From NCBI GenBank assembly GCA_030147525.1, contig JASBVF010000056.1:124001-188000 (forward strand): DNA of 64,000 bases. Reading direction: 5' to 3'. The notes beneath the pieces are model-generated. The model made no database searches, was not told the origin of the DNA, and worked only from the letters and a program-made list of their open reading frames with translations. A program made the translations under genes and the position numbers. This document shows positions 7,862 to 14,676 of the stretch, piece by piece (within the stretch, counting starts at the first letter, position 1; each line of letters begins with the position of its first letter). This DNA is from Bacteroidota bacterium (GTDB taxonomy: Bacteria > Bacteroidota > Bacteroidia > Chitinophagales > Saprospiraceae).

Positions 7862-9066
7862 TTTCCAAACCTCACCCTCCCCAACTCAATCGGAATCGCC
7901 ACTTTCACCAACAAGGTAAAAATAAACGCACCCATCGCCCAGATGCCGATAGTCACCATGATTTCTACCAGCGAAGGCGTGTATTCCACGATATCGCCCC
8001 AAGAGCCGGGGATGAAACCGGGCACGATGAGGCCCATGCCTTTTTCAATCCAGATGGCCACGAAGAGTAGTCCACAGGCGAGTGCAAGCCAGCGAAACTG
8101 GTTGCGGAGCGTATGAAATGTGAGGATGCCCGTTGCAATGACGTTAAGTGAAATGGCACTCCAAATCCAGGGCACCAGCCCGGTTTTTCCATGCAAACCA
8201 AAAAAGAGATAGACGGCACTTTGGCTGTGGTGCGTCGGTGAGTAAAATTCTTTGAACAGCTCGGAAATGAGCATGATGAGGTTAATCTGTGCGGCAACCG
8301 TGGTCACCAACGCCAGTTTGCGCAGCGTCGTGTTCGGGATTTTGTAATCCGTGTACCGGCGGATGAAGGATAAAATGAGGATGATGAGCGCCGGTCCAGC
8401 CGAGAATGCCGACGCCAGAAAACGTGGCCCCAACAGCGACGAATTCCAAAACGGACGGGCTGGCAGACCGGCATACAAAAACGCCGTGACCATGTGGATG
8501 CCCACTGCCCAGAAAACGGAAATCAGCACGCCGGGCAGGTAAACATTTTTGTTCGGTTCCTTGCCCTGATAGTGGTGAAATAATATGTACAGCGGGATGG
8601 TGATGTTGATGAAAAGGTAGCCGTTCAGCACGATGACGTCCCAGGCGAGCATGGAGTTCGGCCAGTTAAAATAGCCCAGTTTGGGAATCAGGTGCCACGC
8701 CCTTGCCGGGCCGCCCAAATCCACCGTCACGAAGGCCAGGCACATGATGAGCGCCGCCACTGCCAGCCCTTCCCCAATCAGCACCGCCTGTTTCAGGTTG
8801 ATGTCCTTCAACACGTAAGTGGGCAGTACGAGCATGACCGCCGCCGCCGCCACCCCCACCAGGAAGGTGAAATTCGAGATGTAAAGCCCCCAACTCACCT
8901 TGTCGCTCATGCCGGTAACGACCAGCCCGTCCCGCAGTTGGATGTAGTAGGCAAAAGTGCCCAGCAGCATCAGCACCGTCAGCGTGGCCATCCACACGTG
9001 GTAGGTGAAATTGCCTTTGGTGGCAGATTGAAAACCGTCTTTTATGAATTGAACAAAAACTTGCAT
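7852..9066 (-). CDS. NrfD/PsrC-type quinol-oxidising membrane subunit of the nap operon
   Basis: A 404-residue integral membrane protein with about ten hydrophobic helices, in the NrfD/PsrC/DsrP family. These proteins exchange electrons and protons between the menaquinone pool and a periplasmic Fe-S partner. Visible blocks include FTYHVWMATLTVLMLLG (helix 1), WGLYISNFTFLVGVAAA, DLGGPARAWHLIPKLG, and FNWPNSMLAWDVIVLNGY, all typical of the family. It carries no heme motifs. It is the last gene of the operon after a four-cluster ferredoxin, so it most likely replaces NapC as quinol dehydrogenase for nitrate reduction. The stop TGA lies inside a degenerate word repeat. Confidence 0.85.
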   Translation of the reverse strand: MQVFVQFIKDGFQSATKGNFTYHVWMATLTVLMLLGTFAYYIQLRDGLVVTGMSDKVSWGLYISNFTFLVGVAAAAVMLVLPTYVLKDINLKQAVLIGEGLAVAALIMCLAFVTVDLGGPARAWHLIPKLGYFNWPNSMLAWDVIVLNGYLFINITIPLYILFHHYQGKEPNKNVYLPGVLISVFWAVGIHMVTAFLYAGLPARPFWNSSLLGPRFLASAFSAGPALIILILSFIRRYTDYKIPNTTLRKLALVTTVAAQINLIMLISELFKEFYSPTHHSQSAVYLFFGLHGKTGLVPWIWSAISLNVIATGILTFHTLRNQFRWLALACGLLFVAIWIEKGMGLIVPGFIPGSWGDIVEYTPSLVEIMVTIGIWAMGAFIFTLLVKVAIPIELGRVRFGKRE

Positions 9067-9076
9067 GTGGTTGTGA

Positions 9077-9155
9077 TTAGCTGTTGGCCTTTGGCTGTTG
9101 GCTTTGCAAAATGGCTCGTCAAAGCCAAGCGCTAAAAGCCAACCGCCAAAAGCCG
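9077..9155. repeat. Word-palindrome C (between Fe-S and nrfD-type genes)
   Basis: The left arm at 9077-9107 and the right arm at 9119-9155 pair through repeated words of the type TTGGCTGTTGGCTTT / AAAGCCAACCGCCAAAAGCC. The core word is closely related to elements D and F. It sits between two cotranscribed genes, so it would form a hairpin in the mRNA rather than a transcript end. Confidence 0.75.
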
Positions 9156-9160
9156 GAAAA

Positions 9161-10225
9161 TCAGTCCATGTAATACCAAAACTTCGGCTCCGTGCCCAAG
9201 TCCTCTTTCAGCCGGAAGACCTTTTTATTTTCCAAAACCCAACGGATTTCGCTGTTCGGGTCGAGGATATTGCCGAAGATGCGGGCGCCCGTCGGGCAAG
9301 CCTCCACACAGGCGGGGTTCTTCCCGTTGCGGCTGCGTTGGATGCAGAAGGTGCATTTTTCCATCACCCCTTTGCTCCGCAAACGATTGCCGAGGTAGTG
9401 CTGTGTGTGGTTCACCTCTTCTTCCGGCACTTCCGGGGTTTGCCAGTTGAAACGGCGGCCATCGTAAGGGCAGGCTGCCATGCAATACCGGCAGCCAATG
9501 CACCAGTCGTAGTCAATCACCACGATGCCATCGTCCTCCTTCCACGTCGCCCCGACCGGACAGACCTTCACGCAGGGTGGATTTTCACAATGGTAGCATT
9601 GGGTTCCGAGGTAAAAATGCCCCTCGGCAGGTACTTCGTGGAAGTAGTTGTCGTCGGCATCATCGAAATTGAGCTGCCCATTTTCCATCTCATGGATGCG
9701 GATGTACTGCATCTGCGAACTTCGGTCCTGGTTGTTTTCCTTCACGCAGGCGTTCACACAATCCATGTAGCCCTGGCATTTTGAAATATTGAAAGCGTAG
9801 CCGTACAGCACATTCTCAACCGCCCCGTTGGTGGAGACGTTGATGGTCTTGCCGGTGTTAATTTCATACAGCCGCTCGAGGCGTTCCACCGTTTTAGACT
9901 TCTCTTCATCGGTCATCAGGCGGTAGTTCTTTTTGAAATATTCCTCCCATTTCAACTGCCCCTCCTCCCGTTTATCACCAGTGGAAGTGGCGCTGCACGA
10001 TGCCTGCACCATGCCTGCACCAGCCAGCAGCCCCGCCGTCATCTGGCGAAAAGCTGCCCGGCGGTTCATGGTTTTGCCCAGTTTCATGTCATAACCATCC
10101 GGTTCGGCGGTTGTAGGTTCCGGCGTTTTTTTACAGCCACAATTTCCAGAACCGCAGCCGTCGCTGGCCTGAGGTAAATCCTCTTCCACCGGTTTTCTTG
10201 TTTTAAAAAATAAGTCGAAAAGCAT
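9161..10225 (-). CDS. Four-cluster periplasmic ferredoxin-like Fe-S subunit (NrfC/DsrO type)
   Basis: A 354-residue electron-transfer protein that likely takes electrons from the NrfD-type subunit. Cys groups for four [4Fe-4S] clusters are visible: C150/C156/C160, C210/C213/C218/C222, C242/C245/C248/C252 and C291/C294/C306/C310. A twin-Arg motif (NRRAAFRQM) at residues 54-62, followed by a hydrophobic stretch and C77, indicates Tat export, possibly as a lipoprotein. The Tat signal is preceded by a 52-residue in-frame extension with the odd Cys cluster CGSGNCGC (residues 24-31). Either translation starts at the ATG at 10069, or this is a long N-terminal extension as seen in some related Fe-S subunits. 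Confidence 0.87.
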   Translation of the reverse strand: MLFDLFFKTRKPVEEDLPQASDGCGSGNCGCKKTPEPTTAEPDGYDMKLGKTMNRRAAFRQMTAGLLAGAGMVQASCSATSTGDKREEGQLKWEEYFKKNYRLMTDEEKSKTVERLERLYEINTGKTINVSTNGAVENVLYGYAFNISKCQGYMDCVNACVKENNQDRSSQMQYIRIHEMENGQLNFDDADDNYFHEVPAEGHFYLGTQCYHCENPPCVKVCPVGATWKEDDGIVVIDYDWCIGCRYCMAACPYDGRRFNWQTPEVPEEEVNHTQHYLGNRLRSKGVMEKCTFCIQRSRNGKNPACVEACPTGARIFGNILDPNSEIRWVLENKKVFRLKEDLGTEPKFWYYMD

Positions 10226-10239
10226 GTGAAGGTGTTGAT

Positions 10240-10306
10240 TTAGCTATTGGCTATTGGCTTTTAGCTATTGGCCAGCCAACAGCCAACAGCTAAAAGCCAA
10301 TAGCCC
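10240..10306. repeat. Word-palindrome D (between cytochrome and Fe-S genes)
   Basis: The left arm at 10240-10272 and the right arm at 10273-10305 pair almost end to end, sharing GGCTATTGGCTTTTAGCT, with TTGGC words repeated inside each arm. It fills the space between the tetraheme cytochrome stop and the Fe-S gene start. It is nearly the same sequence as element F in the napB-napA gap. Confidence 0.8.
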
Positions 10307-10950
10307 TATTTCAGCCATTCCGTATTCAAACGGGCAGGCAAACGTTTTTCAAAAGCAGGTTTGTGGGGGTTGTGACAGCCGGTGCAGGTCTGCGAAACAC
10401 GAGGCGGCGCCCAGCCTCCGACCTGCTTGCCATGCGCACCGCCCAGCCAGTCTTTTTGCTGAGTGGAATGGCATTGACCGCAGAGTTCGTAGCTGTGGTT
10501 AAATTCAATCGGCGCACCCGTCAGGCTGTGCAGTAGGTTGAAATTTTTGGGGTCGTGGCAGGTCGTACATTGCATGGTGACAGTCTTGGCATGAACGATT
10601 TCGATGTCCCAGTGCGACTTCTTCTCGCCGGGCGCCTTGCCTGCCTGCAATGCTTCGAGCGATTTGCTGTGGCAATTGGAGCAGGGATAGGATTTCATCT
10701 CCGCCATCCTGTCGGGAATCAAAAACTGCTCTGCTCCCTCCACCAGTTGGTGGATTTGCACCAGTTTCTCCTTATCCACCTGGTCGAAGCGGCTGAATTC
10801 ATAGTTCAGGCTGTCCACACTGATGTATTTTAGCTGTTCCAAAAGATGGTGGCTGCCATTATGCCCGCCCTCGTCATGTTGCCCGGGGGCGCATTTCACC
10901 CCCAAAACAATCAGCACAGCGAGTATTCCCAGCACGGCAAGTTGTTTCAT
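10306..10950 (-). CDS. Periplasmic tetraheme cytochrome c of the nap operon
   Basis: The frame is open to 11028, but the region above 10950 encodes only a translated palindrome repeat, so I start at the ATG at 10950 (MKQLAVLGILAVLIV signal/anchor, 214 residues). Four heme c motifs CxxCH are seen: C90-H94 (CSNCH), C128-H132 (CTTCH), C157-H161 (CGQCH) and C189-H193 (CTGCH). Extra His residues suit bis-His ligation, as in small c3/c7-like cytochromes. Lying between the Fe-S gene and napB, it is the likely electron bridge from the Fe-S subunit to NapB. It is not a NapC/NirT homologue by appearance. Confidence 0.85.
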   Translation of the reverse strand: MKQLAVLGILAVLIVLGVKCAPGQHDEGGHNGSHHLLEQLKYISVDSLNYEFSRFDQVDKEKLVQIHQLVEGAEQFLIPDRMAEMKSYPCSNCHSKSLEALQAGKAPGEKKSHWDIEIVHAKTVTMQCTTCHDPKNFNLLHSLTGAPIEFNHSYELCGQCHSTQQKDWLGGAHGKQVGGWAPPRVSQTCTGCHNPHKPAFEKRLPARLNTEWLK

Positions 10951-10983
10951 GTTATTGAACAATTTGGAATTGGTAGAACACAT

Positions 10984-11071
10984 TTTTTGAAACACATAGG
11001 CACATAGACCACATAGATTTTTAGCCAATGGGCTATGTGAACTATGTGTCTATGTGTTTCAAAAAAAATCT
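10984..11071. repeat. Word-palindrome E (between napB and cytochrome genes)
   Basis: The arms at 10984-11018 and 11033-11071 pair as TTTTTTGAAACACATAG followed by CACATAG words. Within each arm the word CACATAG(A/G) is repeated three times. It occupies the gap between napB and the cytochrome gene and is the reason the cytochrome frame appears to extend upstream. Confidence 0.8.
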
Positions 11072-11086
11072 TGTGTTCACAAAAAT

Positions 11087-11866
11087 TTATTGGTTGTTTT
11101 CCCTCACCCACTCCCCAATCGCACTAACTTCCTTTTCATCCAATTGCGTCCCATTCCGCTGCGAAGGCGAAACAGGACGTGTCCACGTCGAGGCATCCTC
11201 CATCAAAGGTTTTTCAAATAAATCATCCAGCCGGGCGGGCACGTGGCATTGTCGGCAATTCACCCGCTCCGGGTGGCTCACCTTGATAGCCTTAGGCGCA
11301 GCCGGCCCCGCATGGCAAGCCAGACAGTTTTCCCGCAACTGCAAAGTGTGCGGTATCACCGGCGGACTGCCCGGCATGGCGCTTTGCCCCAGCACCGGCG
11401 GGTCCGGTTTGGTGAAATTTGAATTGGCAAACAAGCCCTCCGTCGTCTTCGGCACGTGGCATTGGCGGCAATTCAGCAACTCCGGATGCGGCGTCACCGG
11501 GGCGAAAGCCTTGAACTGCTCGGTATAGCCGCCGTTCTCGTGGCATTGAAGGCAAGTCTTTCCGCCAATTCCTTTTTCAGAAACCAATGGGTGAGGGATG
11601 AGCGGCGGCGCTCCGGGATACGCCCGGTTTTCGTAGTACGTGCGCAAGTCCCTGCCGCCTTCGGGCATTTTCTGGTATTGCAGCGCCATTGCCAATCGCC
11701 GGAAAACGCCAGCCTCGGCAGGGATGGAGGGCGTATCGCCGGTCTGCATGTAATCCGTGTCGGCAGGGCGTTTGCTTTCCCGCAACGCTGCCAGAAAGAT
11801 GAACACCGCCGACGCCAGCAACGCCACGCAAAGTCCGATGATGAAATAGCTTGATTTTCTTTTCAT
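11087..11866 (-). CDS. napB: NapB-like cytochrome with two fused NapB units (tetraheme)
   Basis: A 259-residue periplasmic electron-transfer subunit of nitrate reductase. After an N-terminal membrane anchor (residues 6-27) come two copies of the NapB core. Copy 1 has YPGAPPLIPH, CLQCH, TPHPELLNCRQCHVP. Copy 2 has MPGSPPVIPH, CLACH, SHPERVNCRQCHVP. Standard NapB has one such unit with two hemes; this protein has four CxxCH motifs and about twice the core length. It also keeps its anchor instead of a clearly cleaved signal peptide. It is 69 bases downstream of napA in the transcript, with palindrome F between. Confidence 0.85.
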   Translation of the reverse strand: MKRKSSYFIIGLCVALLASAVFIFLAALRESKRPADTDYMQTGDTPSIPAEAGVFRRLAMALQYQKMPEGGRDLRTYYENRAYPGAPPLIPHPLVSEKGIGGKTCLQCHENGGYTEQFKAFAPVTPHPELLNCRQCHVPKTTEGLFANSNFTKPDPPVLGQSAMPGSPPVIPHTLQLRENCLACHAGPAAPKAIKVSHPERVNCRQCHVPARLDDLFEKPLMEDASTWTRPVSPSQRNGTQLDEKEVSAIGEWVRENNQ

Positions 11867-11870
11867 TTTT

Positions 11871-11934
11871 TGCTGTTAGCTTTTAGCTATTCGCTATTGG
11901 CTGTGCATGGCTAAAAGCCAACAGCCAATAGCCA
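11871..11934. repeat. Word-palindrome F (between napA and napB)
   Basis: The left arm from 11871 and the right arm at 11909-11934 pair over GCTGTTAGCTTTTAGC / GGCTAAAAGCCAACAGCC with one mismatch. The extra words TATTCGCTATTGGCT sit in the loop side. It belongs to the same word family as elements C and D. It fills essentially the whole napA-napB gap. Confidence 0.8.
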
Positions 11935-11935
11935 T

Positions 11936-14263
11936 TTACGCTTTCTCCACCTTCACCGCACATTTTTTATAATCAGGTTCCCGTGAAATGGGGCAAAAGC
12001 TGTCCAGCGTCAGTTCGTTGATGAGCAGCGACTCGTCGAAGAACGGCACAAACACCTGCCCCTCGGTCGGCAAACCCCGCTCGTTGACGGAGGCAGGCAG
12101 CACCAGCGAACCCCGGCGACTGGTCAGTTTCACCTTGTCGCCCGTTTTCACACCCAACCTCGAAGCATCGTTCGGATGCAACTCGGCGTAGGAGTGCGGC
12201 ATGGCCTGATGCAGCACCGCCACCCGGCGGGTCATCGAGCCGGTGTGCCAGTGTTCGAGCACCCGGCCGGTGTTCAGCCAGAATGGATAATCATTGTCCG
12301 GCGACTCTGCGGGTGGTTCGTAGGGGCGAACCCAAATCCAGGCTTTGCCGTCGGGTTTTCCATAAAAATCGAAACTGTCGCCCTTGGCTGCCGGGTCGTA
12401 TTTGGCATGGTAGCGCCACTTGGTGCTCTTGCCATTCACGTAGGGCCAGACCACACCCGATTCTTTTTTCAGCACCTCGTAAGGTGCGATGCCGTGTTTG
12501 TCGCCCTCATGAAACTTGTAGTATTCTTCCCAAATCTTCTCAACATGGTTCTCTTTTGTCCAGGGGAAATATTTTTCATAACCCATCCTGCGGGCCACTT
12601 CAATCATTTGCCATGCATCGCTAAATGCCTCGCCCTGTGGTTCCAGCATTTTTTCGAAATGTTGGGTGCGGCGCTCGGAGTTCCCAAACATCCCTTCCCG
12701 CTCAATCCACATGGCGGCGGGCAGCACCACATCCGCCACGTCGGTCGTCGGTGTGGGGTACACATCGGAGACAACGACGAAGCGGTCATCTTTTTTGGCG
12801 CCCTCCCGGTAGCGCTTTAGCTTGGGCATACTGACAAACGGATTGGTCGTTTGAATCCAGATGAATTTGATATCGCCCCGGTCGAGGGCACGGAACATTT
12901 CCACCGTGTGGTAGGTGGGTTTTGGTGAAATATTGGTGACGGGCACACCCCAGATTTTGGCGGCTTTCTCCCGGGCTTTTTCGTTGTCAACGGTGCCGTA
13001 GGGCAATGCGTGGGTCAGCGTTCCGACCTCCCTAACCGTACCACAGGCGCTGGGCTGGCCGGTGAGTGAAAATGGACTGTTGCCCGGTGTGGAAATTTTG
13101 CCCGTCAGCAGGTGGATGTTGTAAATGAGGTTATTCATCCAGGTGCCACGGGTGTGCTGGTTGGGGCCCATGCACCAGAGCGACATGACTTTTTTGTTCG
13201 GGTCGCCGTAGAGTGAGGCCATGTATTTGATGTCTTTTGCTGAAACACCGGAGAGCTTTTCGACCTTTTCCGGGCGGTAGTCTTCCAGGAAAGCTTTGAA
13301 CTGCTCCAGCGTCATGTCCTTCGGCTCGTCTTTGAACTGAAATTTATCTTCCAATCCGTAGCCGATGTTCGTTTTACCAGATTTGAAAACACAATGCTTC
13401 TGGAGAAAGCCACGGTTGTGCCAGTTGTTTTTCAAAATTTCATAGCAAATGGCATTCGCCACTGCAAGGTCGGTCTGAGGTTTGAACAAAATCGAACGGT
13501 CGCTGGCCATGCTCGTGCGGGTGGTCCGAGTGGCGAAGTCGATGATTTTCACCCCATTTCGCCGCAGGCGCTGGTCGAGCATCCGGGAGAAAAGCACGGG
13601 GTGCATCTCGGCCATGTTGTTGCCCCACATCACGAAAACGTCGGCGTGGTCGATGTCCTCGTAGCAGCCCATCGGCTCGTCCATGCCGAAGCTGGTCATG
13701 AAACCGGTCACGGCGCTTGCCATGCAAAGGCGGGCGTTTGCTTCGAGGTTGTTCGTGCCGATGACACCCTTCATGAATTTGGACGCCACGTATCCATCGG
13801 GAATCGTCCACTGCCCTGAGCCATAAATGGCAACCGAGTCCTTGCCGTGTTTGGCGATATTTTCCTTCATCTTGCTGGCGACGAGGTCGAGGGCCTCCTT
13901 CATGGTGGCCGGTTCCAGCTTGCCGTTGCGGCGGATGAGGGGCTTGGTCAGGCGGTCTTTTCCGTAAATGGCGAGTACCGAGTGGTAGCCTTTCACGCAA
14001 CAAAGCCCTTTGTTCACTTCGCTGGCCGGGTCGCCTTTCACGGCAACGGCCTTGCCTTTTTGCACGCCGATGAGCAACCCGCAGCCGACGCCGCAGAAGC
14101 GGCAGGGCGACTTTTTCCACTTGATATCATCGCCGTCCGGCAGCCCCTTCAACTGTTCGTTGGGGAAAATAATGCCGGGAAACAGGGTGGCCGCTGCCAT
14201 TGCCGCCGAGGCGATGGCCATCTTTTTGATGAAATTTCGTCTGTTGATTTGAGTCGAAGACAT
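11936..14263 (-). CDS. napA: Periplasmic nitrate reductase catalytic subunit NapA
   Basis: Reduces nitrate to nitrite in the periplasm with a bis-MGD molybdenum cofactor and one [4Fe-4S] cluster. The 775-residue protein starts with a Tat signal (INRRNFIKKM, residues 6-15, then an Ala-rich stretch). Cluster ligands are C54, C57, C61 and C89. The Mo ligand is C180 in NARLCMASAV, the sequence typical of NapA rather than of membrane Nar (Asp) or formate dehydrogenase (Sec/Cys in other context). The C-terminal cofactor block has GRVLEHWHTGSMTRR and ELHPNDASRLGV. It lies between napD and napB in one transcript direction. Confidence 0.96.
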   Translation of the reverse strand: MSSTQINRRNFIKKMAIASAAMAAATLFPGIIFPNEQLKGLPDGDDIKWKKSPCRFCGVGCGLLIGVQKGKAVAVKGDPASEVNKGLCCVKGYHSVLAIYGKDRLTKPLIRRNGKLEPATMKEALDLVASKMKENIAKHGKDSVAIYGSGQWTIPDGYVASKFMKGVIGTNNLEANARLCMASAVTGFMTSFGMDEPMGCYEDIDHADVFVMWGNNMAEMHPVLFSRMLDQRLRRNGVKIIDFATRTTRTSMASDRSILFKPQTDLAVANAICYEILKNNWHNRGFLQKHCVFKSGKTNIGYGLEDKFQFKDEPKDMTLEQFKAFLEDYRPEKVEKLSGVSAKDIKYMASLYGDPNKKVMSLWCMGPNQHTRGTWMNNLIYNIHLLTGKISTPGNSPFSLTGQPSACGTVREVGTLTHALPYGTVDNEKAREKAAKIWGVPVTNISPKPTYHTVEMFRALDRGDIKFIWIQTTNPFVSMPKLKRYREGAKKDDRFVVVSDVYPTPTTDVADVVLPAAMWIEREGMFGNSERRTQHFEKMLEPQGEAFSDAWQMIEVARRMGYEKYFPWTKENHVEKIWEEYYKFHEGDKHGIAPYEVLKKESGVVWPYVNGKSTKWRYHAKYDPAAKGDSFDFYGKPDGKAWIWVRPYEPPAESPDNDYPFWLNTGRVLEHWHTGSMTRRVAVLHQAMPHSYAELHPNDASRLGVKTGDKVKLTSRRGSLVLPASVNERGLPTEGQVFVPFFDESLLINELTLDSFCPISREPDYKKCAVKVEKA

Positions 14264-14342
14264 ATTTTTCTTGATTTGGCAGCATCGCCTTTGAACGGTG
14301 CTGTAAAATATCCTTTAGGTTTTTCGCCGCCTGAAGGCGACG

Positions 14343-14567
14343 TTACTCTGCAAATGCCGACACCAGCGTCAGGTGCCGCAGGTTTTTCATACTGTTCAGT
14401 TTTTCCAGCAAGGCTTTGTCCTCTTCTTCATTTTTTGTTTCTGAAATGACGATGAGCACGTCCTTGTTTTCAGCAGGAATGACCTCGCAGCCGAGTGCCA
14501 ATACTTCGGTGCGGAGGGCTTCCAGTTGATTTTCACACGCCAGGGCGAGATAGCTTTTGATGGGCAT
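14343..14567 (-). CDS. napD: NapD-type Tat proofreading chaperone
   Basis: A 74-residue protein starting at ATG 14567 (MPIKSYLALAC). The open frame extends to 14723 only through a palindrome repeat and the end of the porin gene, so the longer start is rejected. The ferredoxin-like pattern expected of NapD is visible: strand, helix (NQLEALRTEVLALG), CEVIPAENKDVLIVIS strands, a second helix (EEDKALLEKLNSMKN) and a last strand (LRHLTLVSAFAE). NapD binds the NapA Tat signal and holds back export until the cofactor is inserted. The call rests on size, fold pattern and position 79 bases before napA. Confidence 0.8.
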   Translation of the reverse strand: MPIKSYLALACENQLEALRTEVLALGCEVIPAENKDVLIVISETKNEEEDKALLEKLNSMKNLRHLTLVSAFAE

Positions 14568-14676
14568 TTGATGTTGTTTGATGGGTTTGAGGAGTTTGAT
14601 GGGTTTGAAGGGTTTGCGGATTCGCAGCAAAAAACTCAAACCATAAAAACCCATCAAACTCCTCAAACAACTCAAT
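14568..14676. repeat. Word-palindrome G (between porin and napD genes)
   Basis: The left arm at 14568-14618 and the right arm at 14633-14676 share a perfect inverted core, TTTGAGGAGTTTGATGGGTT, with TTTGA(T/G)G words repeated throughout. The TGA stop codon of the porin gene falls inside the right arm. It is the longest element in the set. Confidence 0.8.

Noticed and set aside
10951-11028. N-terminal extension of the tetraheme cytochrome frame
   Set aside because: These codons read through palindrome E; a normal signal peptide starts at ATG 10950.
7830-14676. Word repeats as a CRISPR array
   Set aside because: Units are degenerate, arranged as inverted arms, have no regular spacers and no cas genes are near.
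9077-14676. Palindromes C-G as plain intrinsic terminators
   Set aside because: They sit inside an operon, lack consistent U-tracts and GC-rich stems, and would cut off essential downstream nap genes.
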